64,000 nucleotides of DNA from Bacillus sp. DNRA2 (GTDB taxonomy: Bacteria; Bacillota; Bacilli; Bacillales; Cytobacillaceae): assembly GCF_012843265.1 (NCBI RefSeq), contig NZ_JABAIT010000001.1, forward strand, positions 248,001 through 312,000. The letters run 5' to 3'. The position numbers and the translations under genes were made by a program. The notes below the pieces were generated by a model. The model was given only the letters and a program-made list of their open reading frames with translations. It was not told the DNA's origin and did not search any database. Positions 49,132 to 62,297 of this stretch are shown here, piece by piece (position 1 is the first letter of the stretch; every line of letters starts with the position of its first letter).

Positions 49132-50139
49132 ATGGCAGTAAAAATGGGTATTAATGGATTTGGACGTATTGGACGAAATGTTTTCCGTGCAGCTTTAAAT
49201 AATCCGAATGTTGAAATCGTTGCAGTTAATGATTTAACTGATGCAAATATGCTTGCACACTTACTACAATTTGACACAGTTCATGGCAAGCTTGGTCAAG
49301 CTGTATCTGTAGATGGTGATTATCTTGTTGTAGGTAGCCACCGCGTAAAGGTTCTAGCAGAACGCGATCCAGCACAACTTGGCTGGGGTGAGCTTGGCGT
49401 TGAGGTAGTGGTTGAATCAACAGGTCGTTTCACAGATCGCAACAATGCAGCAAAGCATCTTGAAGCTGGAGCTAAGAAAGTTATTATCTCTGCACCTGCT
49501 AGCAACGAAGACATTACAATCGTTATGGGTGTTAACGAAGACAAATACGATGCAGCGAACCACCACATTGTCTCAAATGCATCTTGTACTACAAACTGCT
49601 TAGCACCTTTTGCTAAGGTTCTAAACGATAACTTCGGAATCAAGCGCGGTATGATGACAACTGTTCACTCATATACAAACGACCAACAAATCTTAGATTT
49701 ACCACACAAAGATTATCGTCGTGCTCGTGCAGCTGCAGAAAATATGATTCCAACATCAACTGGTGCAGCGAAAGCAGTAGCATTAGTTTTACCTGAATTA
49801 AAAGGTAAATTAAACGGTATGGCAATGCGTGTACCAACTCCAAACGTTTCTGTTGTTGACTTAGTTGTTGAGCTTGACAAGTCTGTTACTGCAGACGAAA
49901 TCAACGGTGCTTTAAAAGCAGCTTCAGAAGGTGATTTAAAAGGTATCCTAGATTATACTGAGCTTCCATTAGTGTCTACTGACTTTAACGGTAGCACAGC
50001 ATCTTCAACAATTGATGCTCTATCAACAATGGTGATGGAAGGAAACATGGTAAAGGTTCTTTCTTGGTATGATAATGAGACTGGTTACTCACACCGTGTT
50101 GTCGATTTAGCAGATTTTATGGGCAAAAAAGGGTTCTAA
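49132..50139 (+). CDS. gapA: Glyceraldehyde-3-phosphate dehydrogenase (glycolytic)
   Basis: A 335-residue NAD-dependent dehydrogenase. NAD motif [10 protein letters not shown] at the N-terminus; catalytic Cys in [12 protein letters not shown] near 152 and His in [10 protein letters not shown] near 179. The ATG of MAVKMGING has AAGGAGG 8 bases upstream. Second gene of the operon; a partial terminator separates it from pgk. Codon usage is strongly biased, as in highly expressed genes. Confidence 0.97.
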   Translation: MAVKMGINGFGRIGRNVFRAALNNPNVEIVAVNDLTDANMLAHLLQFDTVHGKLGQAVSVDGDYLVVGSHRVKVLAERDPAQLGWGELGVEVVVESTGRFTDRNNAAKHLEAGAKKVIISAPASNEDITIVMGVNEDKYDAANHHIVSNASCTTNCLAPFAKVLNDNFGIKRGMMTTVHSYTNDQQILDLPHKDYRRARAAAENMIPTSTGAAKAVALVLPELKGKLNGMAMRVPTPNVSVVDLVVELDKSVTADEINGALKAASEGDLKGILDYTELPLVSTDFNGSTASSTIDALSTMVMEGNMVKVLSWYDNETGYSHRVVDLADFMGKKGF

Positions 50140-50275
50140 AAATATTGGATATATGTTCCACAAACGTCTATAATGGTATAGGGTGTGTGTCTGAAGATTA
50201 AGACTAACCAATTTATATTAGCGGGAAGTTCTTATCCCCTGATAAGCGGGGCTCTGTGCCGATTGGATGGAATAA

Positions 50276-50320
50276 AAGGGGAGCGGGGATGATTCCCCCC
50301 TCCCTTATTTATTTTATTTC
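50276..50320 (+). terminator. Leaky terminator between gapA and pgk
   Basis: AAGGGGAGCGGGGA pairs imperfectly with TCCCCCCTCCCTT, then ATTTATTTTATTT. In a 273-bp gap where gapA levels must exceed those of pgk; read-through is expected. Confidence 0.6.
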
Positions 50321-50412
50321 GAGAAGTGAAATATTTTGGTTAAACTAAGCTAAAGATGCAAGAGAACCGTTAAGAAACAATTTTTATTTTAAAAAGAGGA
50401 GGACCATCCTGA

Positions 50413-52377
<1,965 letters not shown>

Positions 52378-52378
<1 letters not shown>

Positions 52379-53913
52379 TGAGTAAATCTCCCGTGGCATT
52401 AATCATCCTTGATGGATTTGCGTGCCGTAATGAGACAAAAGGAAATGCAGTTGCGCAAGCAAACAAACCAAACTTCGATCGCATTTGGAAAACCTTCCCG
52501 AATCAACAATTAACTGCAAGCGGGGAAGCAGTAGGTTTGCCAGAAGGTCAAATGGGTAACTCTGAGGTTGGACACTTAAATATCGGTGCTGGCCGCGTTG
52601 TGTACCAGAGCTTAACACGTGTGAACGTGGCAATCCGTGAAGGTGAATTTGAGAAAAATGAAACCTTAGTCGGCGCCATCAATCATGTGAAAAAGGAAGG
52701 GACAAGCCTGCACTTATTTGGCTTGTTATCTGACGGTGGGGTTCACAGCCACATTAATCACATGTTTGCATTATTGCGTTTAGCTGCATCCGAAGGTGTT
52801 GAGAAGGTTTATGTTCATGCCTTTCTTGATGGCCGTGATGTTGGACCGCAAACAGCAGATGGATTTATCCAAGAAACAATCGATGAAATGAAAAAAATCG
52901 GCGTTGGTGAATTTGCAACAGTTTCTGGCCGATATTACTCAATGGACCGCGACAAGCGTTGGGAACGTGTCGAAAAATCATATCGTGCGATGGTTTACGG
53001 CGAAGGTCCTTCATACACAACCCCTATGGATGTTGTGAAGGATTCATATGAAAAAGGTATCTATGATGAATTCGTGCTGCCATCTGTCATCACTCGTGAA
53101 AACGGTGAGCCAGTTGCAACAATTCAGGATAATGATGCTGTGATTTTCTACAACTTCCGTCCTGACCGTGCGATTCAAATTTCCAACACGTTTACGAATG
53201 CGGATTTCCGCTCATTCGATCGTGGCGAGAAGCATCCGAAGAACCTATTCTTCGTTTGTATGACTCATTTTAGTGAAACGGTTGACGGATATGTGGCGTT
53301 CAAACCAGTTAATTTGGATAACACAGTCGGTGAAGTTTTGGCGCAGAACAATTTAAAACAGCTTCGCATTGCCGAAACTGAAAAATATCCGCACGTAACC
53401 TTCTTTATGAGTGGTGGTCGTGAAGCAGAGTTCCCGGGCGAAGAAAGAATCTTAATTGCTTCTCCAAAGGTTGCAACTTATGATTTGAAGCCAGAAATGA
53501 GCGCGTACGAAGTAACAGATGCACTTATTGCTGCAATTAACGAAGACAAGTTTGACGCAATCATCTTAAACTATGCAAACCCTGACATGGTTGGCCACTC
53601 TGGTATGCTTGAGCCAACAATTAAAGCGGTTGAAACAGTAGATGAATGCTTAGGACGCGTTATTGACTTGATTTTAGCAAAAGGCGGCGCAGCGATTATT
53701 ACAGCTGACCACGGAAATGCCGATGAAGTTATCACACTTGAAGGCAACCCGATGACGGCTCATACAACAAATCCAGTTCCTGTTATCGTAACGAAAGCAG
53801 GCGTGGAGCTTCGTGACGGCGGGATCCTTGCCGACTTAGCCCCAACGATGCTTGATTTGTTAGGAATCGAAAAGCCAGCTGAAATGACTGGTACTTCCTT
53901 GATTAAAAAATAA
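52378..53913 (+). CDS. gpmI: 2,3-bisphosphoglycerate-independent phosphoglycerate mutase
   Basis: A 511-residue Mn-dependent mutase of the alkaline phosphatase superfamily. Metal site ILDGFACR; phosphorylated Ser in [14 protein letters not shown] near 62; C-terminal metal site [10 protein letters not shown]. One-base overlap with tpiA indicates coupling. B. subtilis requires this enzyme for spore germination and sporulation because it senses pH and Mn. Confidence 0.97.
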
Positions 53914-53969
53914 AGATAGATTCTTTAGCAATTATGCTTTGGTAAAAATAAATATAATTTTTCTTTTAA

Positions 53970-55280
<1,311 letters not shown>

Positions 55281-55297
55281 ATTTTTGAATTTACGGG

Positions 55298-55332
55298 AAC
55301 ACCGACGGGCTTGAGCCTGCCGGTGTTTTTTT
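55298..55332 (+). terminator. Glycolytic operon terminator
   Basis: ACACCGACGGGC-TTGA-GCCTGCCGGTGT (one mismatch), then TTTTTTTG. Confidence 0.85.
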
Positions 55333-55400
55333 GTGGGATTGTGGTCGCATATTGTGTTTCGGCATGTAAGAATGGTTGTAATTGTGACGGAAATATGGCA

Positions 55401-55526
55401 TCGGCTAATAAGAGTGCTAAATCGGCTAATAGACATCCGGAATTATCTAATAGAACACTGAAATTATCTAATAGAACCTCAAAATCGGCTAATAGAACCC
55501 GGAAATCGGCTAATAAAAAAATTGCA
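55401..55526 (+). repeat. Tandem array, 21-bp period, TCGGCTAAT units
   Basis: TCGGCTAAT or TTATCTAAT begins at 55401, 55422, 55443, 55464, 55485 and 55506, exactly 21 bp apart, mostly as AAATCGGCTAATAGAACCCGG. Same period as the array at 38,180 but a different sequence. It lies between the eno terminator and the end of the convergent NERD gene. Confidence 0.9.
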
Positions 55527-55528
55527 AA

Positions 55529-56509
55529 CTAAAAAATTTCAAATGGAAGTGTGTATACTCGATACTTATTTTGACCTTTGTAAGGAAGGTTCAACTTTTT
55601 AAGTAATTTTGAAGCTACATGAATGGAGTCGATCCCCAAAAACCACCGAAACATCGCATTTGTGATTTCTGGTCCCCATAAAAGGTAATAATCCCGCAAG
55701 GCAGCTAAATGAGCATCACTAGATTTGTGCCTGCAGCGTAGACAAATCCACCAGCCCTGATAATATTTCATACCTAAGCATCGGCAATTCGAACATTGTA
55801 CACCAGGATGTAAATGGGAACGAGGTGTTTTATAGATTTTCTCAAAATCGTACCATTGCTCCATATCTTCTTGGACTATCAATCGACTTATCTCATGCAA
55901 CTGATTAGGTGTTAGTATATTCGTTCGATGCTTATTATCAAAATCATCAATTCGAAACAGAACCTTTCGTCCGCGACAGATTCGAGATTGAGCTTCGGCA
56001 TCATTATTTTCAATACGCAAAATACAATTAGAATTACTCATCATCACGAGCGGCTCAACCATTATACTTGGAAAGCCATGTCTTAAAATCCATTGATAAA
56101 GATGCTGAGCTTGAATATGAACTTGTGTTAGCGGGTCCTCGTAAACGAAGCGTTTATCACCGATGGATTGAATCATTTGCCCAATTTGTCTATCGATAAA
56201 CAATTCACCTGTCATATTTTTAACTTCAATTGGAACAATATGGGTAGGTTTTAGTAGGAGTGTATCAATTTGAAAGTTGGAGTCCTTACAAAATGGAAGT
56301 TGGAGACCTTGAATGAGGTGAGAGTTCTGGTCATGATATTTTGCCGCCAATAAGCGATCGAGCCGCTCTTCTCCCGCGAACCCAGCCTCACATCGGCGAA
56401 TGTCTTCTTCAATAATTGGAATGAGCGGGTGATTGACTGCGAGTCGCGCCCTTGCGGCTTGGCAAAATAACAGCTTCCTCGGGACCTGTCGCTGTTTTCC
56501 GATAATCAT
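55529..56509 (-). CDS. NERD-domain protein with C-terminal zinc finger
   Basis: A 326-residue protein. The nuclease-related domain (about 40-150) has GxxGEERLDRLL and a PD-(D/E)xK-like core: Asp in FQIDTLLL and Glu-x-Lys in PIEVKNMTG. The C-terminal part has CSNC...CLRC (about 260-285), a likely zinc ribbon. It might act on nucleic acids, but many NERD proteins are uncharacterised. Its stop lies at the edge of the 21-bp repeat array. Confidence 0.85.
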   Translation of the reverse strand: MIIGKQRQVPRKLLFCQAARARLAVNHPLIPIIEEDIRRCEAGFAGEERLDRLLAAKYHDQNSHLIQGLQLPFCKDSNFQIDTLLLKPTHIVPIEVKNMTGELFIDRQIGQMIQSIGDKRFVYEDPLTQVHIQAQHLYQWILRHGFPSIMVEPLVMMSNSNCILRIENNDAEAQSRICRGRKVLFRIDDFDNKHRTNILTPNQLHEISRLIVQEDMEQWYDFEKIYKTPRSHLHPGVQCSNCRCLGMKYYQGWWICLRCRHKSSDAHLAALRDYYLLWGPEITNAMFRWFLGIDSIHVASKLLKKLNLPYKGQNKYRVYTLPFEIF

Positions 56510-56681
56510 TACATCACACCTTTATTATTTAGATATAAAGTAATTCGCTAATGTTAAATCAATACCCTTTTTAACTTTAATTTGTTCACCCTTTCGTAAT
56601 ACTAATGGCTATTGTTTCTAGTTTTAAATTATGGTACATTAAAACTACTGTAATTCGTACGTTTTTCAGGAGGTGGACTAC

Positions 56682-56915
56682 ATGCATGCATTATTGGTTA
56701 CCCTATTAGTCATCGTTAGTATAGGTCTAATTGCGGTTGTACTTCTTCAATCAGGAAAAAGCGCAGGTCTTTCTGGAGCGATTTCTGGGGGAGCGGAGCA
56801 ATTATTTGGAAAGCAAAAAGCACGGGGACTTGATTTAATTCTCCACCGTATCACAATCGTGTTATCCGTATTGTTCTTTATTTTGACGATTTTAGTTTCT
56901 TATTTTAAACTTTAA
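56682..56915 (+). CDS. secG: Preprotein translocase subunit SecG
   Basis: A 77-residue membrane subunit of the SecYEG channel. Two helices (about 2-22 and 52-73) flank the conserved [28 protein letters not shown] at 56682 has AGGAGGT 8 bases upstream and gives the family length. It precedes est and rnr, as in B. subtilis. Confidence 0.95.
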   Translation: MHALLVTLLVIVSIGLIAVVLLQSGKSAGLSGAISGGAEQLFGKQKARGLDLILHRITIVLSVLFFILTILVSYFKL

Positions 56916-56926
56916 TCATAAACATC

Positions 56927-56967
56927 AAAACCTGAACCCGAAAAGCGGCTCAGGTTTTTTTATTTTT
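56927..56967 (+). terminator. secG terminator
   Basis: AAACCTGA(ACCCG)...(CGG)CTCAGGTTT followed by TTTTATTTTT. Confidence 0.8.
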
Positions 56968-56986
56968 GGCTGTGCTACACATGAAT

Positions 56987-57118
56987 GTTGATTTCCGCTC
57001 CAGGCACTTCGCGCACCTTAGGGGCGGGCGGTGAGCCTCCTCGGCGCTATAGCACCTGTGGGGTCTCACCTGTCCCGCTGCTCCCGCAGGAGTCTTCGTG
57101 CCTTCCGCTCCAATCAAC
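56987..57118 (-). repeat. Long MITE-like GTTGATT element, copy C
   Basis: A 132-bp element with ends GTTGATT...AATCAAC, inverted relative to copies A and B. The 9-base TTCCGCTCC occurs at both inner borders (56992-57001 region and 57103-57111). Flanks match the short copy at 5452. With the secG terminator it fills the 331-bp gap before est; the rest of the gap shows nothing else. Confidence 0.85.
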
Positions 57119-57246
57119 TTGCGAAAAATCAATAATAAGCTTTAACACAGCTTTATTTTTAAAACTAAGTCATATTAATGGAATGTAACAGTAATCTTTG
57201 TTAAAAAATAAGATGGATACATACATAGATTGAAGGTGTTGCGAAT

Positions 57247-57993
57247 ATGAAAGTTGTTGCCTCTAAGCCGTTCACATTTCAGGCAGGAAAACGGGCCGTG
57301 TTGCTGCTGCACGGGTTTACCGGAAATACTGCAGACGTACGCATGCTCGGTCGTTTTCTTGAAAAGAATGGATACACTTGTCATGCTCCGCTCTATAAGG
57401 GGCACGGCGTACCACCAGAGCATTTAGTTGAAACCGGACCAGAAGATTGGTGGCAAGACGTCACAAACGGTTATCAGCATTTGAAATCGCTTGGTTATGA
57501 GGATATTGCTGTGGCTGGGCTGTCGCTCGGCGGCGTATTTTCACTGAAATTAGGATACACTGTTCCTATAAAGGGGATTGTCCCAATGTGTGCCCCGATG
57601 TACATAAAGAGCGAAGCGGTAATGTATGAAGGAATCCTTGAGTATGCTCGCGAATTTAAACAACGTGAAGGTAAAACGCCTGAACAAATCGAAATAGAAA
57701 TGGGAGAGTTCCAAAAATCTCCGATGAAAACGCTAAAGGCGTTACAAGATTTGATTTCTGAGGTTAGAGATAATATCGATATGATCTATGCTCCGACCTT
57801 TGTCGTCCAAGCACGCCATGATCACATGATTAACACCAACAGTGCCGATATCATTTATAACGAAGTAGAGTCACATACTAAACAAATAAAATGGTATGAA
57901 GAATCAGGACATGTGATTACGCTCGATAAGGAGCGAGATATGTTACACGAGGATATTCTGCAATTTTTGGAAAAATTGGACTGGAAAGAGTAA
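57247..57993 (+). CDS. est: Carboxylesterase (Est30/YvaK family)
   Basis: A 248-residue cytoplasmic esterase close in layout to Geobacillus Est30 and B. subtilis YvaK. HGFTGN forms the oxyanion site; Ser is in GLSLGG near 94, Asp in ARHDHMIN near 194, His in SGHVITLD near 224. In Bacillus it lies between secG and rnr, as here. Natural substrate unknown. Confidence 0.93.
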   Translation: MKVVASKPFTFQAGKRAVLLLHGFTGNTADVRMLGRFLEKNGYTCHAPLYKGHGVPPEHLVETGPEDWWQDVTNGYQHLKSLGYEDIAVAGLSLGGVFSLKLGYTVPIKGIVPMCAPMYIKSEAVMYEGILEYAREFKQREGKTPEQIEIEMGEFQKSPMKTLKALQDLISEVRDNIDMIYAPTFVVQARHDHMINTNSADIIYNEVESHTKQIKWYEESGHVITLDKERDMLHEDILQFLEKLDWKE

Positions 57994-58029
57994 CATAAAA
58001 GGAAAGTTCTCGTAAAAGGAGGGAATGTA

Positions 58030-60375
58030 ATGGATGAGATACAGCAACATATTGACAGATTATTAACTTACATGAAAGATGAAGCGTACAAACCGTTAAC
58101 TGTTCAGGAACTTGAACAGGCGTTTGGGATTGAGGATTCATCGGCATTTAAGGATTTTGTCAAAGCACTTGTTGTGATGGAAGAGAAGGGTATGGTTGTG
58201 CGGACACGCAGCAATCGGTATGGTCTTCCTGAAAAAATGAATTTAGTTCGCGGAAAATTAACAGGGCATGCTAAGGGGTTTGCATTCGTTATTCCTGATG
58301 ACCCTGGTATGGATGATATTTTCATTCCACCAAATGAAACGAACAATGCGATGCATGGTGATATCGTTCTTGCTCGGGTGGCTACTGCTACTTCAGGCCA
58401 ACGCCGTGAAGGCACTGTTGTTCGAATTCTAGAGCGCGGCATTCAGCAAATCGTTGGAACGTACACGGAAAGCAAACATTTCGGGTTTGTCATTCCGGAT
58501 GATAAGAAGTTTGCCAGTGATATTTTTATTCCAAAAGCAGCATCAGGTGGTGCTGTTGAAGGTCATAAGGTGGTTGTAAAATTAACCACATATCCGGAAG
58601 GACGAAAAAGTGCCGAGGGTGAGGTTATCAAAATTCTTGGTCATAAAAATGACCCTGGAGTGGACATTCTTTCGGTGATTCATAAGCATGGCCTTCCACT
58701 TGCCTTCGAAGAAGAAGTGTTGAAACAGGCTAATGAAACACCAGATTCTATTGATGAGAGTGAAATTGCCAATCGCCGTGATCTTCGTGCTGAAGTGATT
58801 GTGACCATTGACGGCGCTGATGCGAAGGACCTAGATGATGCCGTTCAAGTAACGAAGCTTGAAAATGGAAACTACAAGCTAGGTGTTCATATTGCTGATG
58901 TTAGCTACTATGTAACGGAAGGGTCGCCGATTGATCGTGAAGCTGAAGATCGTGGAACCAGTATTTATTTAGTGGACCGAGTTATTCCGATGATCCCACA
59001 TCGCCTTTCAAATGGAATTTGTTCCTTAAATCCAAAGGTAGACCGTTTGACACTTTCTTGTACGATGGAAATTGACCCGGATGGTGCAGTAGTCAGCCAT
59101 GAGATTTTTCAAAGTGTCATTAAAACGACAGAGCGGATGACTTATTCAGATGTGAAAAAGATCTTAGTTGATCGTGATGAAGAATTATTAAAACGATACG
59201 AACCACTCATTCCAATGTTTGAAATGATGGGTGAACTAGCTGAAATATTGCGTAAAAAAAGAATGCAACGAGGCGCTATCGATTTTGATTTTAAAGAAGC
59301 AAAGGTTTTAGTTGATGATTCAGGGAAGCCAACTGATGTTGTTCTGCGTGAACGCTCAGTAGCAGAACGTCTCATTGAAGAATTTATGCTTGCAGCCAAT
59401 GAAACTATCGCTGAACATTTCCACTGGATGGATGTTCCATTTATTTATCGTATCCATGAGGACCCAAAAGAGGATAAGCTAAGACGTTTCTTTGAGTTTA
59501 TTACGAACTTTGGTTATATCGTAAAAGGGACAGCAAATGATGTGCACCCAAGAGCGCTTCAAGAAATAATTGAAGAAGTTCAAGGTAAGCCTGAGGAAAT
59601 GGTTATTTCGACCGTCATGCTACGTTCAATGCAGCAGGCTAAATATTACCCAGAAAGCTTAGGGCACTTTGGGTTGTCGACTGAATTTTATACGCATTTT
59701 ACGTCACCGATTCGCCGTTATCCGGATTTAATCGTGCATCGCTTAATTCGCACCTACTTAATTGAAGGGAAACTGGAGCAGGCAACTAGGGAGAAGTGGG
59801 ATGCTCGACTACCGGAGATTGCCGAGCATTCTTCAAAAATGGAGCGACGTGCTGTTGACTCTGAACGTGAAACTGATGAACTCAAGAAAGCAGAATTTAT
59901 GGCTGATAAAATTGGTGAGGAATACGATGGAATTATCAGCTCTGTTACGAACTTCGGGATGTTCGTTGAGTTGCCAAATACCATCGAGGGACTTGTTCAT
60001 GTCAGCTATATGACGGATGATTACTATCGCTTTGATGAACGTCATTTCGCGATGATTGGCGAGCGCACTGGCAATGTATACCGGATTGGCGATGAGATTA
60101 CCGTTCGAGTCATTAATGTCAATAAAGATGAGCGTTCGATAGATTTTGAAATCGTCGGCATGAAGGGAACAAGACGCCGTGAACGTACCGACGAGCCACG
60201 TGTGTTTAAGACTGGCAGCAGTGAAAAGAAACCTCGTCGTGGTAGTAATAATCGTTTTGGTGGAGCTTCATCGTCCTCATCTTCTTCTAAGCAGGACGGC
60301 AAGAAAAAGAAGAATAAGAAGTCTTACGATAATTCTTCAAAAGCTAAACGTGAGGGTAAGAAAAAGCGTAAATAG
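58030..60375 (+). CDS. rnr: Ribonuclease R
   Basis: A 781-residue 3'-5' exoribonuclease that degrades structured RNA and, with SmpB-tmRNA, faulty mRNA. N-terminal winged helix (about 1-65), two cold-shock domains (about 75-220), RNB catalytic domain with [12 protein letters not shown] (about 262-273) and S1 domain (about 635-715). The tail (about 725-781) is a Ser and Lys-rich low-complexity stretch. AGGAGG precedes the ATG. Placed with smpB-ssrA as a trans-translation cluster. Confidence 0.97.
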   Translation: MDEIQQHIDRLLTYMKDEAYKPLTVQELEQAFGIEDSSAFKDFVKALVVMEEKGMVVRTRSNRYGLPEKMNLVRGKLTGHAKGFAFVIPDDPGMDDIFIPPNETNNAMHGDIVLARVATATSGQRREGTVVRILERGIQQIVGTYTESKHFGFVIPDDKKFASDIFIPKAASGGAVEGHKVVVKLTTYPEGRKSAEGEVIKILGHKNDPGVDILSVIHKHGLPLAFEEEVLKQANETPDSIDESEIANRRDLRAEVIVTIDGADAKDLDDAVQVTKLENGNYKLGVHIADVSYYVTEGSPIDREAEDRGTSIYLVDRVIPMIPHRLSNGICSLNPKVDRLTLSCTMEIDPDGAVVSHEIFQSVIKTTERMTYSDVKKILVDRDEELLKRYEPLIPMFEMMGELAEILRKKRMQRGAIDFDFKEAKVLVDDSGKPTDVVLRERSVAERLIEEFMLAANETIAEHFHWMDVPFIYRIHEDPKEDKLRRFFEFITNFGYIVKGTANDVHPRALQEIIEEVQGKPEEMVISTVMLRSMQQAKYYPESLGHFGLSTEFYTHFTSPIRRYPDLIVHRLIRTYLIEGKLEQATREKWDARLPEIAEHSSKMERRAVDSERETDELKKAEFMADKIGEEYDGIISSVTNFGMFVELPNTIEGLVHVSYMTDDYYRFDERHFAMIGERTGNVYRIGDEITVRVINVNKDERSIDFEIVGMKGTRRRERTDEPRVFKTGSSEKKPRRGSNNRFGGASSSSSSSKQDGKKKKNKKSYDNSSKAKREGKKKRK

Positions 60376-60383
60376 AGTTTGCT

Positions 60384-60415
60384 GAGAGCCGGCTTCTTAT
60401 TAGCGGCTCTCTTTT
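60384..60415 (+). terminator. rnr terminator
   Basis: GAGAGCCG pairs with CGGCTCTC around a 12-base loop, then TTTTAAG. Confidence 0.75.
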
Positions 60416-60478
60416 AAGTATGATTGTGACTGAAGTCAATTTTTGCTAAAATAAAGAGATAGAAAGTGGGGGAAGTCG

Positions 60479-60946
60479 ATGCCAAAAGGTGAAGGAAAAG
60501 TTGTTGCCCAAAATAAGAAAGCTTATCATGATTATTTCATTGAAGAAACGTACGAAGCAGGCATCGTTCTGCAAGGAACAGAAATTAAATCAATTCGTGC
60601 AGGCAAATGTAATTTAAAGGATTCCTATGCTCGGATACACAATGGTGAAATGTATTTATACAGTTTTCATATAAGTCCATACGAACAGGGAAACCGCTAC
60701 AATCACGATCCGCTTAGGACTCGTAAGCTATTGCTTCATCGCAAGCAGATTAATACTTTAATTGGTGAAACCAAGGAAGCAGGCTATGCGCTTGTTCCAT
60801 TAAAAGTCTATTTAAAAAATGGCTTTGCCAAGGTGTTAATTGGGTTAGCGAAAGGTAAGAAAAAATACGATAAACGTGAAGACTTGAAAAAGAAAGAAGC
60901 GAAACGTGAAATCGATCGTGCCTTCCGCGAAAAACAAAAGATGTAA
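60479..60946 (+). CDS. smpB: SsrA-binding protein
   Basis: A 155-residue RNA-binding protein needed for tmRNA to enter stalled ribosomes. Oligonucleotide-binding barrel with [37 protein letters not shown] and the C-terminal Lys/Arg-rich helix. GTGGGGGAAG precedes the ATG. Its RNA partner ssrA begins 209 bases downstream. Confidence 0.97.
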   Translation: MPKGEGKVVAQNKKAYHDYFIEETYEAGIVLQGTEIKSIRAGKCNLKDSYARIHNGEMYLYSFHISPYEQGNRYNHDPLRTRKLLLHRKQINTLIGETKEAGYALVPLKVYLKNGFAKVLIGLAKGKKKYDKREDLKKKEAKREIDRAFREKQKM

Positions 60947-60949
60947 CTC

Positions 60950-60977
60950 GGTACCAGGCACCACCCGAATTTTGTCG
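60950..60977 (-). repeat. REP-like repeat, third copy
   Basis: GGTACCAGGCACCACCCGAATTTTGTCG (28 bases) is the reverse complement of the pair at 8518-8587 with two or three changes. Directly after smpB; its GGTACCAGGCACC part can fold. Confidence 0.75.
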
Positions 60978-61023
60978 ATTAATATGCAGAAGCTACCATG
61001 GCAATATAGGTAGGAAGTAACAA

Positions 61024-61051
61024 TTGCAAAACCTTCCCGCTATGCTATAAT
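61024..61051 (+). promoter_or_regulatory. Likely ssrA promoter
   Basis: TTGCAA (61024-61029), 16-bp spacer, TATAAT (61046-61051). It would give a precursor with about 100 nt to be removed by RNase P. Confidence 0.6.
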
Positions 61052-61154
61052 AATAAATGTCACCGAGTTGGTGGCAAGATAACTTTTGCTCGAGACAATC
61101 AATGAGCAATCCTAACGTCAAGTGTCGTGAATAGCGCACTGACCATTCTAACAT

Positions 61155-61795
61155 GGGGACGCTACGGATTCGACAGGGGTAGTTCGAGCTTAGGTTGCGA
61201 GTCGAGGGGATCGGCCTCGTTAAAACGTCAAAGCCAATAACTGGCAACTCAAACAAATCTTTCGCTTTAGCAGCTTAATAAGCGCTTAGCGGTTCCTCCC
61301 TCCATCGTCCATGTGGTAGGGTAAGGGACTCACTCTTAGTGGACTACGCCGGATCTCGCCGTCTGAGGGAGAAGGAAGAGAACAACCAGACTAGCTGCTC
61401 GGCCGCCTGTCGGTAGGCAAAAGATGCAGCGAAACGCCAATATGCCGACTACACTCGTAGAAGCTTAAGTGCCGATATTTCTGGACGTGGGTTCGATTAG
61501 TAATTAGTCGCCTTGTGTGGTAACACATGAGTGAAAACCTGGCTTTATCGGTGAAACCTAAGTCGCAACAATTGCGATAAGGCAATGCCGAGCGGTATGT
61601 GAAGTAATTCAACAGCCGTGTATCGACTCATAGACTTCCACAAATAGTGGTAGTACTAGGATGCGAAATGCTTACCTAACAGGTAAAAAACTATGTTTCG
61701 CATAAGACGCCAGGGGACCTGTTAATAAATCAGGTTCAAGATATAGTCAGTGCCATGACGAAAGCATGGAAGTGCACGTCCCACCGTCTCCACCA
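61155..61795 (+). ncRNA. ssrA: tmRNA (SsrA), interrupted by a group I intron
   Basis: tmRNA rescues stalled ribosomes. Exon 1 is 61155-61497 and exon 2 is 61779-61795. The acceptor stem pairs GGGGACG (61155-61161) with CGTCTCC (61785-61791), followed by A and encoded CCA. The tag frame at 61243-61278 reads GNSNKSFALAA-stop, a normal Bacillus-type degradation tag ending ALAA. The T arm is GTGGG-TTCGAT | T-CCCAC: 281 nt are inserted in the T-loop. Without removal the T arm cannot form, so splicing must occur for function. The spliced RNA would be 360 nt, the usual size. Confidence 0.95.
61498..61778 (+). mobile_element. Group I intron in the tmRNA T-loop, no internal ORF
   Basis: A 281-nt intron. 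The exon ends in U (TTCGAT) and the intron ends in G (GTGCACG), as the class requires. P1: exon CGAT pairs with internal guide GTCG (61507-61510), with the U-G pair at the splice site, extended by TAG/TTA. P5 contains TCGCAA-CAA-TTGCGA; AATGCCGAGC fits the Q segment and ATCGG its P partner. GACT in CGACTCATAGACT and AGTC in AAGATATAGTC give P7, the guanosine site. P8 is ACCTG...CAGGT and P9 CCATG...CATGG. The size and S-segment suggest subgroup IA-like; this is a by-eye fold. Confidence 0.9.
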
Positions 61796-61811
61796 TACAT
61801 AGGTGGAATAC

Positions 61812-61842
61812 AAGACTAGCCGATAACGGGCTAGTCTTTTTT
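61812..61842. terminator. Bidirectional terminator between ssrA and the endonuclease gene
   Basis: AGACTAGCC-GATAACG-GGCTAGTCT then TTTTTTAT. It begins 17 bases after the tmRNA CCA and touches the stop codon of the convergent endonuclease gene. Confidence 0.85.
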
Positions 61843-62248
61843 ATAACATAAAAAATTCTTTTTCAAATGTTAACTTCTTTTCCCTTTGAATTTCTGTATA
61901 TTTTCCATTTCTTATAGTAACAGCATCATATTGATTCAATATCCAGTTTGCTCGGTTTCTTTTTTTATTTATCCTGAGGTATGGAGTTATTTTTTCTAGT
62001 GTATATAAGATTTCTATCTTTTTCTTTATATTTAGGGTATATGACCTTTTATGTTTTTCGGGATTGTAATTTTTCTTATTATTTATATTTCCGCCTGTTA
62101 ATCCTTGAATATAGATGAGTAATTCGAGGTCTGTTGATGCAATGGTAATATTGGGTCTACGAAACTCTTTCTGATGCATTCTTGTCAATGTGATGCTCCC
62201 TTCTCCATCAATAATCCCAGCGACATACGCTGCTTCCCAGGGCTCCAT
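61841..62248 (-). CDS. LAGLIDADG homing endonuclease, free-standing
   Basis: A 135-residue single-motif homing endonuclease; such proteins act as homodimers. The motif AAYVAGIIDGEGSI (about 6-19) contains the DNA-cutting acidic residue (IIDGEG). Further matches are TNITIASTDLELL-like and the C-terminal basic helix (RINKKRNRANWILN). ATG at 62248 has GAGGTGG upstream; GTG at 62257 is an alternative. It is outside the intron, on the opposite strand, and ends at the ssrA terminator. The likely target is the intron-less ssrA T-loop or nearby DNA, by position only. AT-rich codon use differs from the neighbouring housekeeping genes. Confidence 0.88.
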   Translation of the reverse strand: MEPWEAAYVAGIIDGEGSITLTRMHQKEFRRPNITIASTDLELLIYIQGLTGGNINNKKNYNPEKHKRSYTLNIKKKIEILYTLEKITPYLRINKKRNRANWILNQYDAVTIRNGKYTEIQREKKLTFEKEFFML

Positions 62249-62297
62249 TTTAGCCACCTCATTTTAAATCACATAATTATGAAAGTAATAAAATTTT

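Noticed and set aside
61155-61795. tmRNA broken as a pseudogene by the 281-nt insert
   Set aside because: Both exons are intact and join to a perfect T arm, and the insert has group I splice-site and core features.
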